DNA of 49,779 bases. Source: an uncultured bacterium. GTDB lineage: Bacteria > Bacteroidota > Bacteroidia > Bacteroidales > Rikenellaceae. Below, one piece after another: positions 41,819 through 49,779 of this stretch. The translations under genes and the position numbers were made by a program. Within the stretch, counting starts at the first letter, position 1. Every line of letters begins with the position of its first letter. Location: the NCBI GenBank assembly GCA_905214725.1, contig CAJMNH010000014.1, positions 1 to 49,779 on the forward strand. Direction: 5' to 3'. The notes under the pieces were generated by a model that made no database searches, had not been told where the DNA came from, and was given only the letters and a program-made list of their open reading frames with translations.

Positions 41819-42517
41819 TCAAAATTTGAGGTAGAAATCCCGGGTAAGCCGCCGGTACTCCTCCGTAAACCGGTTCGGCGCCTCCTCGATCACCAAGTGA
41901 TCGGACGCCGTCGTCGCCACATCGCCGCGGACGAACTCCATCAGACAGCGTTTCACGCCGCTGCGGGGAGTCGACCACACTTCGGTCAGCCGCCGCAGAG
42001 CAAGCCGTCCGTTCGCCTGCTCGCGAAACCGCAGCGACTCCGCAGCAGGTAGGATTACGGCCAAACGGCCTTCGGATGCCAGCAGGCGGTAGGCGGCGGC
42101 AATCAGTTCGCCATAGGAGAGCGTGACGGTATGGCGCGCCGTCGTACGTCCGGCGTCGGGCGGCAGCAGCGAACGATCGTAATAGGGCGGATTGGAGACG
42201 ATCAGATCGAACGGCTCCTCCGGCCGATACTCCTGCACCGGCATGCAGAGCGTCTCCACACGCCCCGCCCACGGCGAACGGCCGGCATTGCCGCGCGCTT
42301 CGGCAACACACGCAGGATCGATGTCGAGCGCCGTAATACGCGCCGCAGGCGAACGCTGCGCCAGCATCAGCGCGATCACGCCCGTTCCGGTTCCTACGTC
42401 GAGCAAACGTCGGTCGTCCGCACCGAGGGCCGCCCACGCGCCCAACAGCACGCCGTCGGTGCCCACCTTCATCGGGCAGGCGTCCTGTTCGATCGTAAAT
42501 TGCTTGAAACGAAACAT
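41819..42517 (-). CDS. trmN6: tRNA1(Val) A37 N6-methyltransferase
   Basis: 232-residue SAM-dependent methyltransferase of the YfiC/TrmN6 type, which makes m6A at position 37 of tRNA-Val. Motif I is LLDVGTGTGVIALML, an acidic residue ends the next strand (ITALDIDPA), and the catalytic NPPYY box is in LIVSNPPYYDRS. The N-terminal FRFKQFTIEQDACPMKVGTDGVLLGAW is characteristic. It starts 4 bp after the TIGR02757 gene. The assignment rests on the whole pattern; a related 50S or other N6-adenine methyltransferase is the main alternative. Confidence 0.9.
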   Translation of the reverse strand: MFRFKQFTIEQDACPMKVGTDGVLLGAWAALGADDRRLLDVGTGTGVIALMLAQRSPAARITALDIDPACVAEARGNAGRSPWAGRVETLCMPVQEYRPEEPFDLIVSNPPYYDRSLLPPDAGRTTARHTVTLSYGELIAAAYRLLASEGRLAVILPAAESLRFREQANGRLALRRLTEVWSTPRSGVKRCLMEFVRGDVATTASDHLVIEEAPNRFTEEYRRLTRDFYLKF

Positions 42518-42521
42518 TCCC

Positions 42522-43292
42522 CTATTTTAAAAAGCCGTCGATTCCCGCGCCGAAGAGCGCAAAGTCGTAGCGTACCGGATCGTCGGCGTCGAACGCACGA
42601 AGCGCCGAGGTGATCTCCTCCACCGCCCGCCAATCGTTCTGCCGCCGCGCAAGCAACCCCAGCGCACGCCCCATATTGCCGGTATGCAGGTCGAGCGGCA
42701 GATAGAGCGCCGAAGGCGGAATCGTGCGCCACTCCCCGAAATCCACGCCCCTATCGTCGCGTCGCACCATCCAGCGGAAGTACATGTTGAGCCGTTTGCA
42801 CGAAGCTCCCTTCTCGATCGACGACACGTGTTTCCCGCATCGCTCGGGATGCTCCGATCGGAAGAACTCCTGCCGGAACGCCGCCAGCACGCGACGCATA
42901 TCGCCCGTGGAGGCATAGCTCGCCTCGACGAAACGCCCCAAGCCTCCGTGTCGTTCGTACATCGAACGAACGGCCCGTATAAAATGGATGAAATCGCCGC
43001 CGTTGAAGGTGCGGTGAACGAATGTCGCCAGCGTCGCCAGTTCCCGTTCGGAAGCGTTGAGCGCGAAGTCATGCGGCGCATCGTCCAGATAGTGCATCAT
43101 ACGCAAGCCATTGCGCACGATCGTCGGGCGACTGCCCCATGCGATCGTCGCGGCGAGAAATCCGGCGATCTCACGGTCGTCGCGCGAAGTGAAGCGATGC
43201 GGAACGGCGATCGGATCATCGGCGATGAACTCCTCGCGGTCGTAACGGTCCCACAATCGTTCGAGCAGGTCGTGCAGCTCCTCGCGTTCCAT
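42522..43292 (-). CDS. TIGR02757 (DUF2400) family protein
   Basis: 256-residue conserved cytoplasmic protein of unknown function. Family signatures include FIADDPIAVPHRFTSRDDREIAGFLAATIAWGSRPTI, SSIEKGASCKRLNMYFRWMVRRDDRGVDFG and ALYLPLDLHTGNMGRALGLL. It shows distant similarity to helix-hairpin-helix DNA glycosylase folds, but I cannot show a catalytic site. It lies 2 bp behind the ABC ATPase gene and 4 bp before trmN6, in the middle of a tightly packed operon. Confidence 0.85.
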   Translation of the reverse strand: MEREELHDLLERLWDRYDREEFIADDPIAVPHRFTSRDDREIAGFLAATIAWGSRPTIVRNGLRMMHYLDDAPHDFALNASERELATLATFVHRTFNGGDFIHFIRAVRSMYERHGGLGRFVEASYASTGDMRRVLAAFRQEFFRSEHPERCGKHVSSIEKGASCKRLNMYFRWMVRRDDRGVDFGEWRTIPPSALYLPLDLHTGNMGRALGLLARRQNDWRAVEEITSALRAFDADDPVRYDFALFGAGIDGFLK

Positions 43293-43294
43293 CC

Positions 43295-43963
43295 TCAGCC
43301 TACGATTTGCCCGTCGCTCATCGTTATCATGCGGTCGGCGCGCGCCGCCAGCCCCTCGTCATGGGTGACGATGACGATCGTCTGCCCCAGCCGCCCGCGC
43401 AGATCGAAGAAGAGGCGGTGAATCTCTTCGCGGTTTTTCGAGTCGAGATTGCCCGAAGGTTCGTCGGCCAACAGCACCGAGGGCGAGTTGACCAGCGCCC
43501 GAGCGATGGCCGCGCGCTGCTGTTCGCCGCCCGACAGCTCAGCGGGCTTGTGGTCGCGGCGCGCCGCAAGCCCCATCAGGTCGAGCAGCTCCGCGGCCCG
43601 CGCCTCGACTTCGCGCCGGTCGCGCCCGCCGATCAGTCCCGGCAGGCAGATATTTTCGAAGGCCGTGAACTCCGGCAACAGATGGTGAAACTGAAAGACG
43701 AATCCGATATGCGTATTGCGAAAACGCGACAGCGCACGATCCTGCAATGCGAACAGATCGGTCCCGTCGACCGAGACGCGACCGCCGTCGGGCCGCGTCA
43801 GCGAACCGATAATTTGCAGCAACGTCGTCTTGCCCGCGCCGCTGGCCCCTACGATCGAGACCACTTCGCCGCGTGCTACTTCGAGCGACACGCCGCGCAG
43901 CACCTCCAACGCGCCGTACCGCTTACGGAGCCCTTCGGCCCGAATCATCACCTCCTTTTCCAT
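43295..43963 (-). CDS. ABC transporter ATP-binding protein, LolD/MacB-like
   Basis: 222 residues from ATG 43963; a GTG one codon earlier is possible. ATPase with Walker A GASGAGKTTLL, Q-loop region FVFQFHHLLPEFTAFEN, signature LSGGEQQRAAIARAL, Walker B VLLADEPSGNLD and H-loop VTHDEGL. The sequence pattern (FQFHHLLPEFTALEN-type) is that of LolD, which helps release lipoproteins to the outer membrane, and of MacB-type exporters. No permease gene is adjacent. The start overlaps the folP stop by one base (TGATG), so translation is coupled. Confidence 0.87.
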   Translation of the reverse strand: MEKEVMIRAEGLRKRYGALEVLRGVSLEVARGEVVSIVGASGAGKTTLLQIIGSLTRPDGGRVSVDGTDLFALQDRALSRFRNTHIGFVFQFHHLLPEFTAFENICLPGLIGGRDRREVEARAAELLDLMGLAARRDHKPAELSGGEQQRAAIARALVNSPSVLLADEPSGNLDSKNREEIHRLFFDLRGRLGQTIVIVTHDEGLAARADRMITMSDGQIVG

Positions 43964-44787
43964 CACGATTGCATGAATTGATCGAACATCCGCACCACCT
44001 CCGCCGCTTCGCGCGTATCATGCGCCCGCAGAATTACGGCTCCCTGCCGCAGGCACTCCCAATGGAGCGCCGTCGTGCCGTTGAGCGCCTCGGCGGGCGT
44101 CGTTCCGAGCAGTTTATAGATCATCGATTTGCGCGACACGCCCGCCAGCACGGGATAACCCAATTCACAGAGACAATGCAGGCCGCGCAACAGCACGTAG
44201 TTCTGTTCCAGCGTCTTGGAGAACCCGAAACCGGGATCGACGATGATGCTGCGCACGCCCCGTCCGCGCAGCCACGCCGTCCGCTCGCGGAAATAATCGA
44301 CGACCTCCGTGACGATGTCGCGGTAATCGGTCATCGACTGCATGGTGCGGGGATCGCCTTTCATGTGCATGGCAATATAAGGTACGTCGTGCTTGGCCGC
44401 CACGTCGACGATGAGCGGATCCAGCTCGCCGGCTGAAATATCGTTGACGATCACCTTACCGTATTTGTGGATCGCCCGCGTCGCCACGCTCGAACGGAAG
44501 GTATCGACCGATACGGGCAGGTCGGGCGACAGGGCGCGCACGGCCCCTACGCCCAGATCGACGCGCCGCCACTCCTCCTCGGGCGACACCTCGTCGGCGC
44601 CGGGACGCGACGAATAGCCGCCCACGTCGATGATCGACGCACCCGCAGCCACGGCGTCGCGCACACGACGCTCGATGTCCATCCAGTCGGGCGTACGGCT
44701 GCCGGCGAAAAAGGAATCGGGCGTGACGTTGACGATGGTCATCACCTGCCGGCGTGTGAAATCGAGCTTAATTTCCTGCTGCTTCAT
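43963..44787 (-). CDS. folP: Dihydropteroate synthase
   Basis: 274-residue folate enzyme that joins p-aminobenzoate to 6-hydroxymethyl-dihydropterin pyrophosphate; the sulfonamide target. Start ATG 44787 (MKQQEIKLDF), inside the end of coaE (20-bp overlap). Motifs are MTIVNVTPDSFF, IIDVGGYSSRPGA, SVDTFRS, VNDISAG, MHMKGDPRTMQ, DPGFGFSKT and LAGVSRKSMI. The loops are conserved, and I see nothing that signals resistance. It lies between coaE and the ABC ATPase gene. Confidence 0.96.
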   Translation of the reverse strand: MKQQEIKLDFTRRQVMTIVNVTPDSFFAGSRTPDWMDIERRVRDAVAAGASIIDVGGYSSRPGADEVSPEEEWRRVDLGVGAVRALSPDLPVSVDTFRSSVATRAIHKYGKVIVNDISAGELDPLIVDVAAKHDVPYIAMHMKGDPRTMQSMTDYRDIVTEVVDYFRERTAWLRGRGVRSIIVDPGFGFSKTLEQNYVLLRGLHCLCELGYPVLAGVSRKSMIYKLLGTTPAEALNGTTALHWECLRQGAVILRAHDTREAAEVVRMFDQFMQS

Positions 44788-45364
44788 AACGGAATCGGCG
44801 GTCGCACTCGGCCACATCGGCGACCAAATCCTCGCGGTTGAGATTGACGATGGTATAATCGGCGCGGGCGCTCAGTTCGTCGTCGGGCAGCTGCGCGGCC
44901 ATGCGTCGGCGAATCTCCTCGACCGAAGCGCCGTCACGGGCGTTCACCCGCACGAGCCGCAGTTCCTCGGGAGCGACGACGGCCACCACGCGATCCACAC
45001 AAGCGTCCATACCCGATTCATAAAGAATCGCGCATTCGAGCACCACATAAGGCTCGGACTCCCGCTCGGCCGCCCAACGGGCGAAATCGCGCATCACGCA
45101 CGGGTGCACCAACGCTTCGAGTTGCCGAAGACGCCCCTTGTCGCGGAAGACGGTTTCAGCCAGATAACGGCGGTTCAACACCCCGTCGCGGAACGCTTCA
45201 TCGCCAAAAGCGGCCACCAGCGCACGGCGCAGTCCGTCGTCTTCGGCCATCAGGCGCTTGGCCTCGCGGTCGCTGTCGTAAACCGACACGCCCCGCTCGG
45301 CGAAAAGACGGCAAACGGTCGACTTGCCGCTCCCGATTCCTCCCGTAACCCCGACCCTGATCAT
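44768..45364 (-). CDS. coaE: Dephospho-CoA kinase
   Basis: 198-residue kinase for the last step of coenzyme A synthesis. The P-loop is GVTGGIGSGKSTVCRLF; the lid and CoA-binding regions include VYDSDREAKRLM and LEALVHPCVMRDFARW, then VVLECAILYESGMDACVDRVVAVVAP. It overlaps the YbbR-like gene by 4 bp upstream and folP by 20 bp downstream. This is a normal length. Confidence 0.96.
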   Translation of the reverse strand: MIRVGVTGGIGSGKSTVCRLFAERGVSVYDSDREAKRLMAEDDGLRRALVAAFGDEAFRDGVLNRRYLAETVFRDKGRLRQLEALVHPCVMRDFARWAAERESEPYVVLECAILYESGMDACVDRVVAVVAPEELRLVRVNARDGASVEEIRRRMAAQLPDDELSARADYTIVNLNREDLVADVAECDRRFRYEAAGN

Positions 45365-45753
45365 TCCTTGACCGGCAGTTTAATGGGCGGGATATTGCGC
45401 ACCGCAATGACCTTCACGTCGCTGTAATGCACCGAAATGGCGTTTTGCAACGACTGCGGATCGATCAGAATGTAGCCCTCCTCGTCGGGCGAGGGGGTAT
45501 AATCGAGCTCCGAAAGCGGAATGCGCAGCGAATTGCGCATGTAGACCATCCGGCTGAAAAGATTCGTTCCCAGCCCTTCGATTACGCAGACGACACGAAA
45601 CTCCTCGCCGTCGACATTCACCTGCACGGTCTTGTCGGTGGTGTAGGTATAGTTCAGCTTGGCGATATACCACAGTACGAACGACGCCACGAGCATCGCG
45701 ACGAAAACTGGCGAGATATACCTCCGCAACCACAGCTTCAGATTATCGAACAT
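45361..45753 (-). CDS. Short YbbR-like membrane protein, function uncertain
   Basis: 130-residue protein with one N-terminal membrane helix (SPVFVAMLVASFVLWYIAKLNYTY) and a periplasmic beta-rich part (TTDKTVQVNVDGEEFRVVCVIEGLGTN). The position upstream of coaE and the short helix-plus-beta layout resemble the YbbR-like proteins found there in other Bacteroidetes, but those are usually longer (about 300 residues with repeated YbbR domains). This one would carry at most one domain. The stop overlaps the coaE start by 4 bp. A repeat-borne promoter lies 22 bp upstream of its ATG. The call is tentative. Confidence 0.6.
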   Translation of the reverse strand: MFDNLKLWLRRYISPVFVAMLVASFVLWYIAKLNYTYTTDKTVQVNVDGEEFRVVCVIEGLGTNLFSRMVYMRNSLRIPLSELDYTPSPDEEGYILIDPQSLQNAISVHYSDVKVIAVRNIPPIKLPVKE

Positions 45754-45774
45754 AATTTTTCACCTTAATCCAAG

Positions 45775-45806
45775 CAAAGATACGAAAAGCCGAGCGCAAA
45801 AGCAAA
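45775..45806 (-). promoter_or_regulatory. Promoter in the proximal repeat unit, upstream of the coaE-folP cluster
   Basis: On the minus strand TTTG (45806-45803), 20 nt, then TATCTTTG (45782-45775). This is the same layout as at 22661-22692. The start codon of the first gene is 22 bp further on. The more distal units carry TACTTTGG at this place, one base short of a perfect -7 box. Confidence 0.75.
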
Positions 45807-46077
45807 CACAGTTTGTATTTTGCCGAGGCGAAGTATCTAAGGCGCAGCCAAAGTACGAAAAGCCGAGCGCAAAAGCAAACGCAGTTTGTATTTTGCCGAG
45901 GCGCAGTATCTAAGGCGCAGCCAAAGTACGAAAAGCCGAGTGCAAAAGCAAACGCAGTTTGTATTTTGCCGAGGCGCAGTATCTAAGGCGCAGCCAAAGT
46001 ACGAAAAGCCGAGCGCAAAAGCAAACGCAGTTTGCATTTTGCCGAGGCGTAGTATCCAAGGCATAGCCGAAGATACA
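45775..46077 (-). repeat. Tandem promoter-bearing repeat, array 2 (four units of 73 bp)
   Basis: TACGAAAAGC occurs at 45781, 45854, 45927 and 46000 (exact 73-bp steps); a TAC in a partial fifth unit follows at 46074. Each unit has an inverted repeat (GCAAAC / GTTTGC or GTTTGT), TTTTGCCGAGGCG, AGTATCTAAGGC and CAAAGTACG. Read on the minus strand this is the same family as array 1 at 22520-22692. The outermost unit is the most diverged. It is not a CRISPR array because there are no unique spacers. Confidence 0.9.
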
Positions 46078-46082
46078 ACTAA

Positions 46083-46115
46083 AAAACGGACTGCAACAAT
46101 GATGCAGTCCGTTTT
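46083..46115 (-). terminator. Terminator after secDF
   Basis: A 13-bp perfect stem: AAAACGGACTGCA (46083-46095) pairs with TGCAGTCCGTTTT (46103-46115), with a 7-nt loop. It lies between secDF and repeat array 2. Confidence 0.85.
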
Positions 46116-46153
46116 CAGGGAGAGGCCTCTTCCAGAGAGACGCCGTTGCCGCG

Positions 46154-49100
46154 CTACTCTTTGTCGCCGCGTTTGAGCGCCTTGGGCATCAAATCGTAAG
46201 CAAGCGGAGTGGCGATGAACCACGACGAGTAGGTACCGATCATCACGCCGCACAGCAGTGCGAAGATGAAGCCGCGGATGGTCTCGCCGCCGAAGAGGAA
46301 GATCGCAAGCAGCGTGACGATCGTCGTACCCGACGAGTTGAAGGTACGGGCCATCGTCGAGCTGACGGCATTGTTGATATTGTCGCGGATCGTACGTTTC
46401 GGATAGAGCGCGATGTACTCGCGGATACGGTCGAAGATCACCACCGTATTGTTGATCGAGTAGCCGATCACCGTCAGGATCGCCGCGATGAAGGCCTGAT
46501 TGATCTCCAAGTTGAACGGCATCACCGCATAGAGCATCGAGAAGAGACCGATGACGATCAGCGCGTCGTGCGCCAGCGAAAGCGTCGCGCCCGTCGCCCA
46601 CTGCCACTTCTTGAACCGCAGGGTGATGTACAGCCCGATGGCGATCAACGAGAAGAAGACGGCGTAAATCGCGTTATAAGTCATATCCTTGGCGATCGAC
46701 GGGCCGATCTTGTCGGCCGATACGATACCGAAGGGGCTGAGCTGCGTATTGCGGAAATCCTCGAACGTTACGGGATTCTTGTAGTACTCCTTCACGGCGT
46801 CGAAAAGCAGCAGGTTGATCTCGTCGGTCGCCTCGTCCGAAGCGTCGTCGTACTTGTACTGCGTCACGATGCGCACCTGATCGCCGTCGCCGCCGTACTG
46901 CTTCACCTCGAGGCTGACATTGGCGTTGTCGGCGTTCTCGATCTGCGTAAACTGGTTATCGACCGAAGCGCGCACATCCTCCACCGAAATCGGCTGGTCG
47001 AACAGCACGACATACGACCGGCCGCCCGTGAACTCCACGCCGCGGTTCAGGCCGAACACGGCGAACGAAATGAACGAAAGGACGATCAGCGTACCCGAAA
47101 TGACATAAGAGTACTTACGTTTGCCCACGAAGTCGAAATGGATGTTGTTGAGCCAGTTCTCCGACCACTTGCGCGAGAAGGAGATATGGCCGAACTTGGA
47201 GACGGCCGCTTCGATAAGGATGCGGGTAATGAAGATCGAACTGAACAGCGAGGTGATGATACCGATGATCAGCGTCGTGGCGAAACCCTGTACGGGACCG
47301 TTACCGAAGACGAAGAGAACGACACCGGTAATAATCGTCGTAAGGTTACCGTCGATGATCGCCGAATAGGCGTTCGAGAAACCGTCCTTGATGGCCAGCG
47401 ACAATCCCTTGCCGGCGCGCAGCTCCTCCTTGATGCGTTCGTAGATAATCACGTTGGCATCGACGGCCATACCCATCGTCAGCACGATACCCGCGATACC
47501 GGGCAGCGTCAGCACGGCGCCGAACGACACGAGCACGCCCATGAGCAGGAAGACGTTGAACAACAGCGCCAGGTCGGCCACCCAACCCGCCGTCTTGTAG
47601 AAGGCGCCCATATAGAGCAGAACGAGCAGGAAGGCGATGACGAACGAGATCATACCGGCGTTGATCGACTCCTGACCCAGCGAGGGGCCGACGACCGTAT
47701 CCTGAATGATATGCGCCGGAGCGGGAACCTTGCCCGATTTGAGCACGTTGGCCAAGTCCTTGGCCTCCTGAATGGTGAAATTGCCCGAGATCGACGAATT
47801 GCCGCCCTCGATCTTCTGACGCACCACAGGCGCAGAGTAAACATAACCGTCGAGCACGATAGCCACGCAACGGCCCACGTTGTCGGCCGTCAGACGCGCC
47901 CATTCGGAGATACCGTTGGAGTTCATCGACATCGACACCTCGGCTTCGGCGCCGCGCTGCGCATACGCTTCACGAGCGTCGGTGATTACCGAACCGTCCA
48001 GCGGCGCGCGGCCGTCGGGACGCTCGACCTTGATGGCGTAAAGATAGAAACGACCGTCGATCGGCTGCTGAGCTTCACCCTTGATCGCCCACTTGAAACG
48101 CAGATCCGAAGGAAGCATCTCCTTCACGGCAGGCAGCGCCAGATAATCGTTTACCGCGGCGGTATCGGCCGCCATAACGGCGCCGACCGCAGCACCGCCC
48201 GCAAACTGCGGATTCAGCAGCGCAAGCAGCGGATTTTGTTCGCGGTTATAATAGGAACCCGACGCTTCGGCGGGGGTTGCGGCCGACTCGGCGGTAGCCA
48301 CCTCGGCGATCAACCCTTCGTTTTGGGTCGAATCCGCAACCTCCTCGACAGCGACCGTCTCCTCGACGGCGGGCTGCGTATCGGCAAGATACTGTTTCAC
48401 CACCTGATCGGCGCGCATCAGCGTCGGCACGATTTCACCGGCATTGTAGGTCGTCCAGAATTCGAGCGAAGCCGAACCCTGAAGCAACTTGCGCACGCGC
48501 TCCGGCTCCTTCACGCCCGGCAACTCGACCAGAATGCGGTTCGAATTGGGCAGTCGCTGGATATTGGGCTGCGTAACGCCGAAATGGTCGATACGGCTGC
48601 GCAGGATATTGAACGACGCGTCGATCGCATCGTCGGTCTCCTTGCGCAGGATCTTCTCGACTTCGGCATCGGTGCTGTTGGGCGTGATGTCCTTGCGATC
48701 GGGGCTGACGAAAATCGCCGCCAACGGCGCGCCGTTGGTCGCGGTACGATAACTCTTGACGAACTCGCCGATGAAGTCCTTGCCCGTTTTGAGCCCCTCT
48801 TTAGCCTGCGCCATCGCTTCGATGAAGGCGGGATCGTTCTTGCTGTCGCCGGCCAGCGACTTCACGACATCCTCCACCTGAATTTCGAGCATGACGTTCA
48901 TACCGCCCTTCAAGTCCAGACCGAGGTTCAGCTCCTTCTCCTTGATCTCCTTGTAGGTGAACTTGCGGAAGCCCAAGTTGTAGACGGGTTGGTTCTGCAC
49001 CGAATCGAGGTAATACTGCTCCTTCGCAGAACGCTCTACCTCGTCGTATGCGGCCGCATATGCCGCCGCCTTCTTCTCTACATTCCGTGTTTTGAACGTG

Positions 49101-49171
49101 AACGAGAGCTGGTAGATACAGGCAATCGCAAGTAGAATCGCCAGTAATTTAATAGCACCTTTGCTTTGCAT
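46154..49171 (-). CDS. secDF: Fused protein-export subunits SecD and SecF
   Basis: 1005-residue inner-membrane protein that uses the proton gradient to help SecYEG finish export. ATG 49171 (MQSKGAIKLLAILLA) is chosen; an upstream ATG at 49231 adds a basic stretch with no family match. SecD half: first helix, LNLGLDLKGGMNVMLEI, a periplasmic P1 region with an acidic Ala/Glu/Val-rich low-complexity insert (about residues 270-320), and a membrane half with MGMAVDANVIIYERIKEELRAGK. SecF half from about residue 700: GVEFTGGRSYVV, ALTVIGYSINNTVVIFDRIREYI and RTIRDNINNAVSSTMARTFNSSGT. Fused SecDF is typical of Bacteroidetes. It ends before a terminator and has its own promoter at 49265-49295. Confidence 0.97.
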   Translation of the reverse strand: MQSKGAIKLLAILLAIACIYQLSFTFKTRNVEKKAAAYAAAYDEVERSAKEQYYLDSVQNQPVYNLGFRKFTYKEIKEKELNLGLDLKGGMNVMLEIQVEDVVKSLAGDSKNDPAFIEAMAQAKEGLKTGKDFIGEFVKSYRTATNGAPLAAIFVSPDRKDITPNSTDAEVEKILRKETDDAIDASFNILRSRIDHFGVTQPNIQRLPNSNRILVELPGVKEPERVRKLLQGSASLEFWTTYNAGEIVPTLMRADQVVKQYLADTQPAVEETVAVEEVADSTQNEGLIAEVATAESAATPAEASGSYYNREQNPLLALLNPQFAGGAAVGAVMAADTAAVNDYLALPAVKEMLPSDLRFKWAIKGEAQQPIDGRFYLYAIKVERPDGRAPLDGSVITDAREAYAQRGAEAEVSMSMNSNGISEWARLTADNVGRCVAIVLDGYVYSAPVVRQKIEGGNSSISGNFTIQEAKDLANVLKSGKVPAPAHIIQDTVVGPSLGQESINAGMISFVIAFLLVLLYMGAFYKTAGWVADLALLFNVFLLMGVLVSFGAVLTLPGIAGIVLTMGMAVDANVIIYERIKEELRAGKGLSLAIKDGFSNAYSAIIDGNLTTIITGVVLFVFGNGPVQGFATTLIIGIITSLFSSIFITRILIEAAVSKFGHISFSRKWSENWLNNIHFDFVGKRKYSYVISGTLIVLSFISFAVFGLNRGVEFTGGRSYVVLFDQPISVEDVRASVDNQFTQIENADNANVSLEVKQYGGDGDQVRIVTQYKYDDASDEATDEINLLLFDAVKEYYKNPVTFEDFRNTQLSPFGIVSADKIGPSIAKDMTYNAIYAVFFSLIAIGLYITLRFKKWQWATGATLSLAHDALIVIGLFSMLYAVMPFNLEINQAFIAAILTVIGYSINNTVVIFDRIREYIALYPKRTIRDNINNAVSSTMARTFNSSGTTIVTLLAIFLFGGETIRGFIFALLCGVMIGTYSSWFIATPLAYDLMPKALKRGDKE

Positions 49172-49264
49172 TTGAGTTAAAATTATTGTTATTATCTTGT
49201 TGTTTCTTCGGCTATTTATCCGTCGTAACATCCATCCGGCACTTCATAGCGCGCCGATAGCTCG

Positions 49265-49295
49265 CAAAAATAGGCATTTTTTTCTTAAAAAACAA
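49265..49295 (-). promoter_or_regulatory. Candidate promoter for secDF
   Basis: On the minus strand TTG (49295-49293), 20 nt, then TATTTTTG (49272-49265), the Bacteroidetes pattern, about 93 bp before the secDF start. Confidence 0.55.
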
Positions 49296-49299
49296 CAAA

Positions 49300-49610
49300 A
49301 AACGATCGAACCGAAGCCGAAAATCACGGCTTTTCGATGCGAAGCGTCAGGAACATACCGAGTAGGAAGAAAAATCGGGAACCGACTAATTTGCGTGCGG
49401 CACACGACGGCCGTCGCGCGAAGTCGTCCGTTCGCTCTTTTTCCGCTGTTTTCGTCGGGCAACCGTGCAAGCCGCAAGTTTTGCCCAAACCACAAACAGC
49501 GGTCGATCCTCACGTCGGAATCCCGTTCGGGATTCCTCCTCAGGATGACATAATAGAAACCGACACTGAGAAGGAGGGGAGGGGCCGACGTGAGGATGAC
49601 GAAATAAAAA
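49300..49610. other. Intergenic stretch with repeat modules
   Basis: Between the secDF promoter and repeat copy B. It contains CCTCAGGATGACA and CCGACGTGAGGATGACG modules also found at 3.9-4.7 kb. I see no gene. The short open frames on both strands run through the repeats and have no recognisable domain. Confidence 0.5.
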
Positions 49611-49779
49611 CCGTCATTCCGAAAATCCGACCCTTGTCAATGGATTGTCATTCCGAGCGAAACGCGGTGGAGCGTGGGAATCAACTGCTTTTTCTTCTCT
49701 GCTTTTGGCTTGATCCAAAAGCAGCAAAAGGTCAAGCACGGCGAAAAACCGCGGGTGTCGGCAACAGCGTTCGCTGAGC
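49611..49779 (+). repeat. Dispersed intergenic repeat, copy B (cut by window edge)
   Basis: Matches 4018-4186 in the same orientation, with about eight differences over 169 bp by eye. The window ends inside it, so the right boundary is unknown. Confidence 0.8.

Noticed and set aside
45775..46077. Possible CRISPR array
   Set aside because: The units are directly abutting 73-bp repeats with no unique spacers and no cas genes are nearby.
46568..49135. An 855-codon open frame on the plus strand
   Set aside because: It is antisense to secDF, which has full family motifs; the frame is a shadow.

Overview
The window looks like a chromosomal stretch from a GC-rich member of the Bacteroidales, most like Alistipes or another Rikenellaceae. 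This is inferred from gene content and promoter style, not from a search. The markers are a fused SecDF, DUF4831 and TIGR02757 family proteins, an OMP_b-brl_3 type TonB receptor, BACON domains and GH97. Many genes carry the Bacteroidetes -7 promoter box TAnnTTTG upstream. I found no rRNA, tRNA, phage, transposase or CRISPR array. Because the DNA is GC-rich, very long open frames lie antisense to the real genes; I treated them as shadows.

Layout. 1-3.7 kb (minus): plsC, parE and the 5' part of parC, cut by the window edge. 3.7-4.98 kb: a gene-poor stretch with dispersed repeat modules that recur at the right end of the window. 4.98-7.4 kb (plus): an outer-membrane receptor. 7.46-12.4 kb (minus): a probable operon GH13 - TPM protein - LemA - GH97. 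12.5-16.25 kb (plus): Wza-like lipoprotein, Wzc-like tyrosine kinase with a (Gly-Tyr)11 tail, and a small HAD hydrolase, closed by a strong terminator. 16.4-22.4 kb (plus): a membrane-anchored AraC regulator with a 9-G tract in its coding sequence, an unfamiliar LamG-plus-membrane protein, a WG-repeat lipoprotein and a BACON/nuclease lipoprotein. 22.5-28.3 kb (plus): a tandem promoter-bearing repeat, then a catalytically degenerate M23 protein, dxr, rseP, radA and a VanX-like dipeptidase. 28.6-33.5 kb (plus): a 1403-residue acyl-CoA dehydratase activase-like protein and a TetR regulator. 33.6-39.1 kb (minus): a TolC/RND/adaptor efflux operon, with a divergent AraC regulator to 40.15 kb. 40.2-45.75 kb (minus): a tight cluster of YbbR-like, coaE, folP, ABC ATPase, TIGR02757, trmN6, DUF4831 and AlkD-like genes, headed by a second array of the same promoter-bearing repeat. 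46.15-49.17 kb (minus): secDF. 49.2-49.78 kb: dispersed repeats again.

How the parts relate. Most genes serve the envelope: lipid synthesis, protein export, regulated proteolysis, polysaccharide export, efflux and surface lipoproteins. The most unusual signals are regulatory. One roughly 73-76 bp repeat family, carrying a complete Bacteroidetes-type promoter (TTTG-N20-TATCTTTG), is tandemly repeated directly upstream of two operons that contain probably essential genes (dxr/rseP and coaE/folP). A mononucleotide G9 tract joins the membrane domain and the DNA-binding domain of an AraC regulator, where gain or loss of one G would remove the DNA-binding part. All calls come from reading the sequence by eye; no alignment or database search was run.
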